A stretch of 64,000 nt of DNA from JBBROS01 sp965199595 (GTDB lineage: Bacteria > Pseudomonadota > Alphaproteobacteria > Acetobacterales > Acetobacteraceae), in the NCBI GenBank assembly GCA_965199595.1, contig OZ241182.1:744001-808000 (forward strand), written 5' to 3'. The notes below the pieces were generated by a model that worked only from the letters and a program-made list of their open reading frames with translations, was not told the DNA's origin and did no database searches. How positions within the stretch are numbered: position 1 is the first letter of the stretch; each line of letters opens with the position of its first letter. The position numbers and the translations under genes are program-made. Below, one piece after another: positions 55,935 to 64,000 of the stretch.

Positions 55935-56861
55935 ATGATGTCCGCCGCAGATGACGACAGCGAGGCCTTCGGCGCCTCCCGCGTGGGGGCGGAGCTGCGT
56001 GCGGCCCGGCTGCGGCTGGGGTGGAAGCTGCCGGACGTGGCGACGCATCTGCGCATCCGGTTGCCGTATCTGGAGGCCATCGAGGAGGGGCGCATCGCCG
56101 ACCTGCCGGGCAATGCCTATGCGGTGGGGTTCCTGCGCAGCTATGCCGGGCTGCTGGGGCTGGATGCCGCCGAGGTGGCCCGGCGCTTCCGGGCCGAGGC
56201 GCATGACCTGAACCGCAAGCCGGTGCTGGCCTTCCCCGCCCCGGTGCCGGAGCGTGGGGTGCCGGCCGGGGCCGTGGTGCTGCTGGGCGCGCTGATCGCC
56301 GCCGGGGCCTATGCCGGGTGGTACAGGTTTTCCGGTGACACACGGTCCCCCACCGTGATGGTGCCCGCGGTGCCGGAGCGGCTGGCCCCCCTGGCCGAGC
56401 GTGGCACGGCGCTGCCGTCGAACCCGTCGCCGCAGGTCGCCTCGATCCTGCCAGCCCCGATCCAGGCGAATGGCCCGGCGCCCGCCCCCCTTCCGGCGCC
56501 GGCCCCGGTCGCCGCCCCGGCGCCCGTGCCGGCCCCGCCGGTCGTTGCCCCGCCGGCTGCCCCGGCCCCGGACGTGAGCCGCATGGTGCTGCGCGCCAGG
56601 GCCGATGCGTGGATGCAGGTGCGCGAGAAGCAGGGTCCGGTCCTGCTGAACCGCGTGCTGCGGGCCGGTGAGACCTGGCCGGTGCCGAAGGGCCAGCCGC
56701 TGCTGCTGACCACCGGCAATGCCGGGGCGACGGAGGTGCTGATCGACGGCACCGCCGCGGCCTCGCTGGGGGCGCTGGGCGTGGTGAAGCGGGACGTGCC
56801 GCTGGACCCGGATGCGGCCAGGATCGGTCCGGCCTCGACGCCGAGGGCCGCCGCGCAGTAG
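55935..56861 (+). CDS. RodZ-like HTH membrane protein (HTH_25 + DUF4115)
   Basis: A 308-residue protein. An N-terminal cytoplasmic HTH of the RodZ type (about 15-80; LRAARLRLGWKLPDVATHLRIRLPYLEAIEEGR) is followed by one membrane helix (about 108-127). A long Pro/Ala linker (about 180-215) leads to a C-terminal DUF4115 beta domain (about 220-290; ADAWMQVREKQGPVLLNRVLRAGETW). In E. coli RodZ links MreB to the wall machinery; here the same architecture before ispG is common in alphaproteobacteria. The ATG at 55935 has AGGAGG about 9 nt upstream; a GTG at 55893 is less likely. Confidence 0.85.
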   Translation: MMSAADDDSEAFGASRVGAELRAARLRLGWKLPDVATHLRIRLPYLEAIEEGRIADLPGNAYAVGFLRSYAGLLGLDAAEVARRFRAEAHDLNRKPVLAFPAPVPERGVPAGAVVLLGALIAAGAYAGWYRFSGDTRSPTVMVPAVPERLAPLAERGTALPSNPSPQVASILPAPIQANGPAPAPLPAPAPVAAPAPVPAPPVVAPPAAPAPDVSRMVLRARADAWMQVREKQGPVLLNRVLRAGETWPVPKGQPLLLTTGNAGATEVLIDGTAAASLGALGVVKRDVPLDPDAARIGPASTPRAAAQ

Positions 56862-56914
56862 AAGGTGGGCTCGGCCTCGCCTATATCGGGCGGCAAACCG
56901 GGAACATCGTTCAC

Positions 56915-58069
56915 ATGAGCTACCGTCCGTATCAGCAGATCGAGCGCCGCCGGTCGCGGCAGATCCATGTCGGCAACGTGCCCGTGGGCGGTGACGCGCC
57001 GATCACGGTGCAGACCATGACCAACACGCTGACCACCGACGTGGCCGGCACCATCGCGCAGATCAAGCGTGCGGAGGAGGCGGGCGTGGACATCGTCCGC
57101 GTCTCCTGCCCCGATCAGGAAAGCGCCTATGCGCTGAAGCAGATCGTGCCGGCGGTGGGGGTGCCGATCGTGGCCGACATCCACTTCCACTACAAGCGCG
57201 CCATCGAGGCGGCGGAGAGCGGGGCGGCCTGCCTGCGCATCAATCCCGGCAACATCGGCAGCGCCGAGCGGGTGCGCGAGGTGGTGAAGGCCGCGCGGGA
57301 CAACAACTGCTCCATGCGCATCGGCGTGAACGCCGGCAGCCTGGAGCGGCACCTGCTGGAGAAGTATGGCGAGCCGAACCCGGAGGCGCTGGTGGAAAGC
57401 GCCCTGGAGCACGCCAAGATCCTGCAGGATCACGATTTCCACGAGTTCAAGATCAGCGTGAAGGCGTCCGACGTGTTCATGGCCGTCGCCGCCTATCAGC
57501 AATTGGCCGAACAGTGCGACCATCCGCTGCACATCGGCATCACCGAGGCCGGCACCAAGCGCGCCGGCACCGTGAAGTCCTCCATCGGGCTCGGCTCCCT
57601 GCTGTGGGCCGGGGTGGGCGACACCCTGCGCGTCTCGCTCTCGGCGGACCCGGAGGAGGAGGTGATCGTCGGCTGGGACATCCTGAAGTCCCTGGGCCTG
57701 CGCCACCGCGGCGTGAAGATCGTGTCCTGCCCCTCCTGCGCGCGGCAGGGGTTCAACGTGGTGGACACCGTATCCAAGCTCGAGGAGCGGCTGGCGCATA
57801 TCCGTACGCCGCTCAGCCTCAGCATCATCGGCTGCGTGGTCAACGGACCCGGCGAGGCGCTGATGACCGATATCGGCGTCACTGGCGGCGGCAACGGCCG
57901 GCACATGGTGTATGCGGCCGGCAAGACCGACCACACGATGGACGGCGAAGGCATGATCGACCGCATCGTGGACCTGGTGGAGAAGAAGGCGGCGGCGCTG
58001 CAGGCGGAGGCGGAGGCGGCGAAGGCGGGTGCCGGCGCGCTGCTCACGGGCGCCTTGGCGGCGGAGTAA
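56915..58069 (+). CDS. ispG: 4-hydroxy-3-methylbut-2-en-1-yl diphosphate synthase
   Basis: Penultimate enzyme of the MEP isoprenoid pathway, converting MEcPP to HMBPP with a [4Fe-4S] cluster, 384 residues. The TIM-barrel part begins VGGDAPITVQTMTNT. The cluster ligands are Cys272, Cys275 (SCPSCARQGF) and Cys307 (IIGCVVNGPGE), with Glu314 as the usual fourth ligand. The C-terminal tail is Ala/Glu-rich. It follows the RodZ-like gene and is 2 bp before hisS, so they are very likely in one transcript, an order common in this group. It provides precursors for ubiquinone and the polyprenyl carriers used by the glycosyltransferases. Confidence 0.96.
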   Translation: MSYRPYQQIERRRSRQIHVGNVPVGGDAPITVQTMTNTLTTDVAGTIAQIKRAEEAGVDIVRVSCPDQESAYALKQIVPAVGVPIVADIHFHYKRAIEAAESGAACLRINPGNIGSAERVREVVKAARDNNCSMRIGVNAGSLERHLLEKYGEPNPEALVESALEHAKILQDHDFHEFKISVKASDVFMAVAAYQQLAEQCDHPLHIGITEAGTKRAGTVKSSIGLGSLLWAGVGDTLRVSLSADPEEEVIVGWDILKSLGLRHRGVKIVSCPSCARQGFNVVDTVSKLEERLAHIRTPLSLSIIGCVVNGPGEALMTDIGVTGGGNGRHMVYAAGKTDHTMDGEGMIDRIVDLVEKKAAALQAEAEAAKAGAGALLTGALAAE

Positions 58070-58071
58070 AG

Positions 58072-59379
58072 GTGGCCGACCTCCAGCCCGTCCGGGGCAC
58101 CCGGGACCTGATCGGCGAGGAGCACCGCCGCTACGCCCATGTGGTCGAGACGGCGCGCCGGGTCACGTCGTTGTATGGCTTCGACGAGTGGGCGACGCCG
58201 ATCTTCGAGGACACCTCGGTGTTTTCCCGCACCCTGGGTGACACGTCCGACGTGGTGACCAAGGAGATGTACAGCTTCCCGGACCGCGGCGGCGACAGCA
58301 TCACGCTGCGGCCCGAGGGGACGGCGGGGGTGTGCCGGGCGCTGATCAGCAACGGGCTGACGCAGAGCCTGCCGCAGAAGGTGTTCTATGCCGGGCCGAT
58401 GTTCCGGTACGAGCGGCCGCAGAAGGGGCGGTATCGGCAGTTCCACCAGATCGGCGCCGAGCTGATCGGCCCGGCGGAACCGCTGGCGGATGCCGAGGTG
58501 ATCGCCATGGGCTGGGCGATCCTGCAGGCGCTGGGGGTTTCGGCCGATGTGGTGCTGGAGCTGAACACCCTGGGGGATGCCGCCAGCCGGGACGCCTACC
58601 GCGCGGCGCTGGTGGCGTATTTCACCGCACACCAGGACGGGTTGGGCGCCGAAAGCCGGGAGCGGCTGGCGCGTAACCCGCTGCGCATCCTGGACAGCAA
58701 GGACCAGGGCGACCGCGCGATCGTTGCCGGCGCGCCGACCATCGGGGCGTCGCTGACGCCGGAGGCGGCCGGTTTCTATGCCGGGCTGCGGCGGCACCTG
58801 GAAGCGTTCGGGGTGCCTTACGTGGAGAACCCGCGCATCGTACGGGGTCTCGACTACTACAACCACACCGCCTTCGAGTTTGTCACCACGGCGCTGGGGG
58901 CACAGGGGACGGTGATGGGCGGCGGGCGGTATGACGGGCTGGTGCAGCAGATGGGCGGCCCGGCTGTTCCGGCGGTGGGCTGGGCCGCGGGGATCGAGCG
59001 GTTGATGATGCTGCTGGCGGCACCACCGCCGGCGCCGGTCGGTATTGCTGTGGTGCCGCGTGGCCAGGACAGCGAGGAGGCCGCATTGATCCTGCTGCGG
59101 CAGTTGCGGCGGGCGGGCCACCGCGCCGAGATGAGCTATCGCGGCAACGTCAAGAAGCGCCTGGAGCGTGCCACCAAGATCGCGGCGGCTCAGGTGGTGT
59201 TCGTCGGCATAGAGCCAATCGTGACCGTCAAGGACATGGCCAGCGGCGTGCAGACGGAGATGAACTTCAATGCGGTGACGCATTTCCTCCGCACCGGCCA
59301 GGTGCTGCCGTTGAGCATGCTCGGCGATTCCGAGGACCTGCAATATCTGGGGACGGTGATCAGCACCGAAACACGATGA
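58072..59379 (+). CDS. hisS: Histidyl-tRNA synthetase
   Basis: Class II aminoacyl-tRNA synthetase of 435 residues. Motif 2 region: GPMFRYERPQKGRYRQFHQIGAE. The histidine-specific loops are LDYYNHTAFEF and GGGRYDGLVQQMGG. Motif 3 is AVGWAAGIERLMML, and a C-terminal anticodon-binding domain of alpha/beta type begins PVGIAVVPRG. The start is GTG at 58072, 2 nt after the ispG stop, with GGCGGAGTAAAG just before it acting as the ribosome-binding site; no ATG is available before the conserved PVRGTRDL. It overlaps prfA by 4 nt (ATGA, 59376-59379). Confidence 0.95.
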   Translation: MADLQPVRGTRDLIGEEHRRYAHVVETARRVTSLYGFDEWATPIFEDTSVFSRTLGDTSDVVTKEMYSFPDRGGDSITLRPEGTAGVCRALISNGLTQSLPQKVFYAGPMFRYERPQKGRYRQFHQIGAELIGPAEPLADAEVIAMGWAILQALGVSADVVLELNTLGDAASRDAYRAALVAYFTAHQDGLGAESRERLARNPLRILDSKDQGDRAIVAGAPTIGASLTPEAAGFYAGLRRHLEAFGVPYVENPRIVRGLDYYNHTAFEFVTTALGAQGTVMGGGRYDGLVQQMGGPAVPAVGWAAGIERLMMLLAAPPPAPVGIAVVPRGQDSEEAALILLRQLRRAGHRAEMSYRGNVKKRLERATKIAAAQVVFVGIEPIVTVKDMASGVQTEMNFNAVTHFLRTGQVLPLSMLGDSEDLQYLGTVISTETR

Positions 59380-60434
59380 GCGCCTCCCTCGACAACAAGC
59401 TCGACGGCATCGTCGGCCGGGCGGATGAGCTGCGGGCGATGCTCAGCGAGGGTTCCGGCGACGGGTTTGCCAAGGCCAGCAAGGAGCTGTCGGACCTGGA
59501 GCCGATCGTCGCGCGCATCGGCGAGTTGCGGGAGGCGCAGCGGGCGCAGGCCGAGGCCGAGGCCATGATGGCGGACCCGGAGATGAAGGACCTGGCCGAG
59601 GCGGAGCTGTATGCGCTGAAGGACCGCCTGCCGGGCCTGCAGCACGAGATCCGGTTGGCGTTGCTGCCGCAGGACGAGGCGGATGCCCGCAGCGCCATCC
59701 TCGAGGTGCGTCCGGCGGCGGGTGGCGACGAGGCCGGGCTGTTCGCGGCACAGCTGTTCGAGATGTACCAGAAGTATGCCGCCGCCCGCGGCTGGCGCAC
59801 CGAGGTGATGGACTACGACGCCACTGAACTGGGCGGCATCAAGAGCGCCACCGCCGAGATCACCGGGCGCAACGTGTTCGCGCGGCTGAAATACGAGTCG
59901 GGCGTGCACAGGGTGCAGCGTGTGCCGGCGACGGAGAGCCAGGGGCGCATCCACACCTCGACCGTGACCGTCGCCGTGCTGCCGGAGGCGGAGGAGGTGG
60001 ATATCGAGGTCAACATCGAGGACCTGCGGATCGACGTGTATCGCGCCAGCGGGGCCGGCGGGCAGCATGTGAACAAGACCGAGTCGGCCGTTCGCATCAC
60101 CCATCTGCCGACCGGGGTGGTGGTGGCGATGCAGGAGGAACGGAGCCAGCACAAGAACCGCGCCAAGGCGATGAAGATCCTGCGCTCCCGGCTGTACGAC
60201 GCCCAGCGCAGCAGCCTGGACGCCACCCGCTCCGCCGACCGGCGCAGCCAGGTGGGCACCGGGGACCGCAGCGAGCGCATCCGCACCTACAACTTTCCGC
60301 AGGGCCGGGTCAGTGACCACCGGATCGGGCTGACGCTGCACAGCATCGAACGGATCATGCAGGGGGAGCTGGACGAGGTGGTGGATCGCCTGACCGCCGA
60401 GGACCAGGCGGCCCGGCTGGCGGCGCAGGAATAG
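59376..60434 (+). CDS. prfA: Peptide chain release factor 1
   Basis: Reads UAA and UAG stop codons and triggers release, 352 residues. The universal GGQ is at 228-230 within GAGGQHVNKTESAVRITHLPTG (partly quoted). The anticodon-like tripeptide is PAT, as in RF1 (SPF would mark RF2). The N-terminal domain is helical (1-110). Overlap with hisS and closeness to prmC give a co-expressed hisS-prfA-prmC set, sensible because PrmC methylates this protein's GGQ glutamine. Confidence 0.97.
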   Translation: MSASLDNKLDGIVGRADELRAMLSEGSGDGFAKASKELSDLEPIVARIGELREAQRAQAEAEAMMADPEMKDLAEAELYALKDRLPGLQHEIRLALLPQDEADARSAILEVRPAAGGDEAGLFAAQLFEMYQKYAAARGWRTEVMDYDATELGGIKSATAEITGRNVFARLKYESGVHRVQRVPATESQGRIHTSTVTVAVLPEAEEVDIEVNIEDLRIDVYRASGAGGQHVNKTESAVRITHLPTGVVVAMQEERSQHKNRAKAMKILRSRLYDAQRSSLDATRSADRRSQVGTGDRSERIRTYNFPQGRVSDHRIGLTLHSIERIMQGELDEVVDRLTAEDQAARLAAQE

Positions 60435-60441
60435 GCGCCCC

Positions 60442-61299
60442 CTGCTGACCACCATCGGCGACGCGCTGCGGCGCGGCACCGCCGCTCTCACGGGGGCGGA
60501 GGTGGACAGCCCGGCCTTCGATGCGCGGCTGCTGCTGGCGCATGCGCTGGGGGTCGATCAATCGGCGCTGCTGCGGGACCGCGGCCGGGCCATCGACCCG
60601 GCGGGCTTCGATGCCCTGCTCGCCCGGCGCGTGGCGCGGGAGCCGGTGGCGCTGATCCTGGGACGGCAGGGGTTCTGGTCGCTGGAGTTCGAGGTGTCGC
60701 ACGCCACGCTGATCCCGCGCGGCGACAGCGAGACGCTGATCGAGGCGGCGCTGGCGGCCCGGCCGGGTCCCGTGCGGCGGGTGCTGGACCTGGGCACCGG
60801 CACGGGCTGCCTGCTCGCGGCCGTGTTGTCGGAGCGGCCCGGCGCCTGGGGGCTGGGCATCGACCGCTCGGCCGCCGCGGCGGCCCTGGCGGCGCGCAAC
60901 CTGCGGCGGCTGGGGCTGGGCGCACGCAGCGCCGTGGCATGCGCGGACTGGGCGGCGCCGATCGAGGGGCGGTTCGACCTGGTGCTGAGCAACCCGCCCT
61001 ATGTCCCGAGCGCCGAGATCGCCGGGCTGATGCCGGATGTGGCGGGGTTCGAACCAGGCAGCGCACTGGATGGGGGGGCGGATGGGCTGGCCGCCTACCG
61101 CATCCTGCTGGGCGTGTTGCCGCGGCTGCTGGCGCCGGGCGGGCTCGCGGTGTTCGAGCTGGGGATGGGGCAGGCAGGCCCGGTGAGCGGGCTGGCGCAG
61201 GCCCTGGGCTTCCAGACCCGGCTGCGGGCGGACCTGGGCGGCATCGACCGTGCGCTGCTGCTGGAGAAAAGGGTTGGCAGCGGCGGTGGAGCGCAGTAG
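60442..61299 (+). CDS. prmC: Release factor glutamine N5-methyltransferase
   Basis: SAM-dependent enzyme that methylates the GGQ glutamine of release factors. SAM site VLDLGTGTGCLLAAVLSE and the catalytic NPPYVPSAEI are plain. The start is a problem: the conserved N-terminal helix (TIGDALRRGTAALTGAEVDSPAFDARLLLAHALG, segment positions 60448-60552) begins before the first ATG/GTG/TTG, the GTG at 60502. Two CTG codons at 60442 and 60445 precede it, with AGGA 11 nt before 60442, so I start at 60442 (about 285 residues). The GTG at 60502 would give 265 and lose part of the helix. It follows prfA by 7 bp. Confidence 0.93.
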   Translation: MLTTIGDALRRGTAALTGAEVDSPAFDARLLLAHALGVDQSALLRDRGRAIDPAGFDALLARRVAREPVALILGRQGFWSLEFEVSHATLIPRGDSETLIEAALAARPGPVRRVLDLGTGTGCLLAAVLSERPGAWGLGIDRSAAAAALAARNLRRLGLGARSAVACADWAAPIEGRFDLVLSNPPYVPSAEIAGLMPDVAGFEPGSALDGGADGLAAYRILLGVLPRLLAPGGLAVFELGMGQAGPVSGLAQALGFQTRLRADLGGIDRALLLEKRVGSGGGAQ

Positions 61300-61481
61300 T
61301 TTAGCCGCGTGCACGGGGGTGTGCGGGCTGCTTGCCCGAGCCCGACCGTCCCTGCGACCGCCGGCTTCATGCCGCGCGCCGGGGTGTGCACGGCAATGCC
61401 CCGTCGGATCAGGACTGGCACAGGCGCTCAGCCGGCCGGGCGGGACTACAGGAAAGTGCTCCAGGTAGCGATGATCAAGCC

Positions 61482-61955
61482 ATGAACATGAAGCGTATGC
61501 GCGGCCGCAACCACCGGGGCGGGAGCGGCGGCGGCGGCGGCGGCCCGATCCGGCACCAGAGCGGCAATGTGCCGCTGAACCGCAACCATGTGTTCGACAG
61601 CCAGGGCCCGGACCTGCGCATCCGCGGCACGTCGCAGCAGCTGTTCGAGAAGTATCTGCAGCTCGGCCGTGACGCGACCAGCTCCGGCGACCGGGTGATG
61701 GCGGAAAGCTACTTCCAGTATGCCGAGCATTACTTTCGCATCCTGAACGCCATGAACCAGGCGGTGCAGCAGTCGGCGCAAGGGCAGGGCCAGAATCAGG
61801 GCCAGCCGCATGCCCAGCCCCAGCCGCAGCAGGGCCATGACCAGCACCGCCGCAACGACTACACGACGGAGCCGGAGCAGTTCGACGACGAGCCCGGCGA
61901 GGCCGTGGTCGAGCAGCGCCCGATCGCCATCACCGCGGGCGCGCCCGAGGAATAG
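61482..61955 (+). CDS. DUF4167 domain protein
   Basis: A 157-residue protein, very common after prmC in alphaproteobacteria, function unknown. The basic, glycine-rich N-terminus (MKRMRGRNHRGG, about 1-25) looks able to bind RNA or DNA. The conserved DUF4167 core is LNRNHVFDSQGPDLRIRGTSQQLFEKYLQLGRDATSSGDRVMAESYFQYAEHYFRILN, about 32-90. The Gln/His/Pro-rich tail is disordered. It starts 182 bp past prmC; that gap shows no other gene. The neighbour at 61958 ends 3 bp away on the other strand. Confidence 0.88.
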   Translation: MNMKRMRGRNHRGGSGGGGGGPIRHQSGNVPLNRNHVFDSQGPDLRIRGTSQQLFEKYLQLGRDATSSGDRVMAESYFQYAEHYFRILNAMNQAVQQSAQGQGQNQGQPHAQPQPQQGHDQHRRNDYTTEPEQFDDEPGEAVVEQRPIAITAGAPEE

Positions 61956-61957
61956 TC

Positions 61958-63049
61958 TCAGCCCGGCAGCGGATAGGCGAGGCTGACGTTGCGGAAATCG
62001 GCGTCGCCCGCCGTTGCCTCGATCTCCCGGACCTTGCGGGCGCGGATGTAGGACTGTCCATAGCCGCGCCCCACCGGCACCCGCAGCCAGGCGGAATGGC
62101 GCATGTGCGGCGGCGGCACGATGCTGACCGGGTATGCCATGCCGCTCTCGATCACTTCGAAGCCGGTGCCGGGTCCGAACAGGGCGTTGAGCGCCTGGTC
62201 GGACATGCGGAAGAAATCGTTGGGCGTCTCGTGCAGCGGCCAGGTCTGGTGGGTCACGTGCAGCGTCTCGCCGCCCGGGCGCAGGGCGCGGTTGATCTCC
62301 TGCGCCGCGACCCAGGGCGCGACCAGGTGTTCCAGCACCGCGATGGAGAAGATGCCGTCCAGGGACCCGGGCTCGACGTGCCGGGTCAGGGCGTGGACGT
62401 CCCCCACCAGGTCGATGCCGGGCCCCGGGTGGATGTCGTTGGCGAGATAGCGGCACCCGGGTTCCAGCCGGGGCCGCCAGCCCTCGGTCATCGAGCCGAC
62501 GATGCGGGCGCCCAGTTCCAGCACCGTGCCGCCGCCGTCCTTCATCGCGGCCATGAACTGCTCGATGGCGGCGGAGGCATCGCGCAGCTCGACGTCCGGC
62601 GTGGACGGCAGCGTCACGGCGGCGCGGGCGATGCCGTCGGGGGTTGCGACCTCCAGGGTCACGGGGGCGAAGGGCGGGCAGGCGAGATAGGCGGTGAAGG
62701 CCGCGGCCCCTTCCGCGGGGATGTGCGGGTAATGCGCCACCACGTCGGGGCGGGCGCCGAAGGGCGTGACCGTGGTGCGGTGGCTGCCGCTGCACACCGT
62801 CACGCGCTGCACCGCATGCGGCCCGGCATGCACCCAGCCGCGCAGGAACACGCCCTGCGCGTCGCACCAGCCCTCGTCGATGAACGGCACGCATTCCAGG
62901 GCTGCATCCGGCGTGGGGGTGGCGTCGCGTTGCGCCAGGTCCCGCTCCAGCGCCGCGATGTGCAGCCGCATGGCCTCGATGCCATCCTGCATCCGGCGCA
63001 GGTAGGGAACGCGGCGAGCCAGGGCCTTGGCGGTGCGCAGGAGCATCAT
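61958..63049 (-). CDS. SAM-dependent methyltransferase with N-terminal beta domain
   Basis: A 363-residue protein. Residues 18-45 form a likely coiled coil (QDGIEAMRLHIAALERDLAQ). About 52-140 form a beta-rich domain resembling those linked to cell-surface glycan enzymes, with no exact match recognised. The class I methyltransferase domain runs from about 155 to 330: GGTVLELGARIVGSMTEG, DLVGDVHALTRHV and IFSIAVLEHLVAPWVAAQEINRALRPGG. The acceptor is unknown; small molecules, sugars and lipids are all possible. Two adjacent ATGs (63049 and 63046) begin the protein. It converges on the DUF4167 gene. Confidence 0.82.
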   Translation of the reverse strand: MMLLRTAKALARRVPYLRRMQDGIEAMRLHIAALERDLAQRDATPTPDAALECVPFIDEGWCDAQGVFLRGWVHAGPHAVQRVTVCSGSHRTTVTPFGARPDVVAHYPHIPAEGAAAFTAYLACPPFAPVTLEVATPDGIARAAVTLPSTPDVELRDASAAIEQFMAAMKDGGGTVLELGARIVGSMTEGWRPRLEPGCRYLANDIHPGPGIDLVGDVHALTRHVEPGSLDGIFSIAVLEHLVAPWVAAQEINRALRPGGETLHVTHQTWPLHETPNDFFRMSDQALNALFGPGTGFEVIESGMAYPVSIVPPPHMRHSAWLRVPVGRGYGQSYIRARKVREIEATAGDADFRNVSLAYPLPG

Positions 63050-63117
63050 AGGGGCGGTTCCATAACGGTCCCCCGATCTACAAGCCGACCCGGCAAATGT
63101 CACACCGCCCCGGTGGA

Positions 63118-63888
63118 TCAGCCCAGCAGGCCACGGCGGCGGAACAGGTCGATCAGCACCAGGTTCACGTTGAACTTGAAGTCGTCGGTGCCGCGCACGC
63201 GGTCCAGCACCGCCGGCAGCGGCCATAGCTCGAAGGCGGTGACCTCGCCGTCGCACGGGACGGGCACGACGCCTTCGTCCAGCACCAGGTCATAGCAGTG
63301 CAGGCGGTCGCGGCGCAGGCCCTCGGGGCGCTCCATGGCGTACTCGATGACGCCCACGGGCCGGGCCTGCGCCACCAACTCGGGCGGCAGGCCGGCTTCC
63401 TCCGCGGCTTCCTTCACCAGCGTCTCATCCGGCGACAGCCCGGCCGGCACCCCGCCGGCCACGATGTGGTCCAGCTTGCCGGGGTCCAGCAGCTTGTCCA
63501 TGGCCCGGCGCCCGACCCACAGCCAGGGGCCGTCCGCACGCTCCACGATGCCGTTCAGGTGCACCCCGGTGGCGCGGATGCCGAAGGCGGGCAGGGCGCC
63601 GCGGTCGATCCGGGCGAGGACGGGCCCATCCGGGTCGGCACGGACGTCGAAGGCTTCGTCACGCCAGCGGGACAGGCCGTCCGCGGCCATGCCGCGCGCG
63701 ACCGCCTGCAGCGCCGGGGGGGTGATCTCGAGCCCGGCCGATCCCTGCGCGGCGCCGCCGTCCAGCAGCCGGGGCAGCAGGGCCGGGCGCACCCAGCCGA
63801 TGGACTGATCCCCGATGCGAAGCTCCAGGCGCCCCCCCGGCAGCTGGGCGTTGTTGCAGGCACGGATGTGGCGGGTGATCGGATCCAT
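63118..63888 (-). CDS. Nudix hydrolase, DUF4743 type
   Basis: A 256-residue phosphohydrolase with an extra N-terminal DUF4743-like domain (about 1-105), a layout known from thiamin-pyrophosphokinase-like Nudix enzymes. The Nudix region is GGVPAGLSPDETLVKEAAEEAGL (about 145-167). It is slightly degenerate: the first Glu of the standard box is Leu here, though the EAAEE core is intact. The pyrophosphate substrate is unknown. The next 112 bp to the window edge hold only a possible forward start at 63981 (see rejected items). Confidence 0.85.
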   Translation of the reverse strand: MDPITRHIRACNNAQLPGGRLELRIGDQSIGWVRPALLPRLLDGGAAQGSAGLEITPPALQAVARGMAADGLSRWRDEAFDVRADPDGPVLARIDRGALPAFGIRATGVHLNGIVERADGPWLWVGRRAMDKLLDPGKLDHIVAGGVPAGLSPDETLVKEAAEEAGLPPELVAQARPVGVIEYAMERPEGLRRDRLHCYDLVLDEGVVPVPCDGEVTAFELWPLPAVLDRVRGTDDFKFNVNLVLIDLFRRRGLLG

Positions 63889-64000
63889 GCTGGCAGATAT
63901 GCGCCGGTTTCAAACCAGCGCCACCTGCCCGCTTCGCATCCGGCCTTTGCATCCAGCGAGGGAGCCGCCACATAGGCGCCATGCGACCAGCCGACACCAG

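Noticed and set aside
51061..56113. Very long open frames on the reverse strand opposite lysC, the nitronate monooxygenase and ptsP (up to about 1200 codons).
   Set aside because: They are antisense to clearly conserved genes, are rich in Arg, Ala, Pro, Gly and His without domains, and are a known effect of high third-position GC.
63981..64000. An ATG at 63981 that could start a forward gene cut by the window edge.
   Set aside because: Only six codons are visible, and the nearest GGGAG is too far upstream to judge.

Overview
The window is high-GC DNA with densely packed genes, many overlapping by 4 nt (ATGA) and several starting at GTG or TTG. The gene set points to an aerobic, motile alphaproteobacterium, most probably in the Acetobacteraceae/Rhodospirillales. 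Supporting features are a cyoABCD ubiquinol oxidase, MotAB, a DUF1217 flagellar-type protein, DUF4167 behind prmC, DUF4175 behind lysA, lysC next to ubiG and ptsP, the divergent trxB/lrp pair and a PEP-CTERM protein. The genus cannot be fixed from the sequence. No rRNA, tRNA, CRISPR array, insertion sequence or phage gene was seen.

Layout. 0-9.3 kb holds a GNAT acetyltransferase, a DUF1223 thioredoxin-like protein, motB-motA in reversed order, trxB divergent from an Lrp regulator, a pair of palindromic repeats, a lipoprotein and a GlsB-type membrane protein, a GT39 glycosyltransferase, a threonine/serine dehydratase-like enzyme and DUF1217. 9.4-14.3 kb is a transport locus: a peptide-type (SBP_bac_5) binding protein followed by branched-chain-type LivH-LivM-LivG-LivF genes. 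14.3-21.8 kb is a lysine/arginine and envelope block: DUF4175, lysA, an OmpA-family gene, lptM, argH and a TlpA-like thioredoxin. 21.8-25.9 kb is a tight operon of a class II aldolase, two oligopeptide-type ABC ATPases without permeases, and an iron-type alcohol dehydrogenase. 26-29 kb has a D-aminopeptidase-like hydrolase and the PEP-CTERM protein. 29.2-33.2 kb is cyoABCD.

33.4-37.9 kb has a second SBP_bac_5 protein, DUF3750, a PaaI thioesterase, a discrete acyltransferase and a Crp/Fnr regulator. 38.2-41.9 kb is the bacterial NHEJ pair ligD-ku with a small zinc-ribbon gene. 42-47.7 kb is more accessory: a sulfotransferase behind AT-rich DNA, a Gfo/Idh/MocA oxidoreductase, a family-2 glycosyltransferase, an SDR, a frameshifted acyl-CoA dehydrogenase and a VOC protein. 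47.8-51.2 kb has an aminotransferase fused in frame to DUF1178, DUF6356, a second Lrp regulator and ubiG. 51.3-62 kb is a conserved housekeeping run: lysC, a nitronate monooxygenase, ptsP, a RodZ-like protein, ispG, hisS, prfA, prmC and DUF4167. The window ends with a SAM methyltransferase and a DUF4743-type Nudix hydrolase.

The most unusual features are: (i) four short in-frame tandem repeats (15x3, 24x2, 15x3 and 33x3 bp) placed in a signal peptide, two linkers and an N-terminal extension; (ii) a convergent intergenic pair of palindromes that supplies the stop codons of both flanking genes; (iii) the aminotransferase-DUF1178 fusion; (iv) a one-base break in a C tract of the acyl-CoA dehydrogenase; and (v) ABC transporter parts separated from their usual partners. 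No clearly new defence or biosynthetic system was found.
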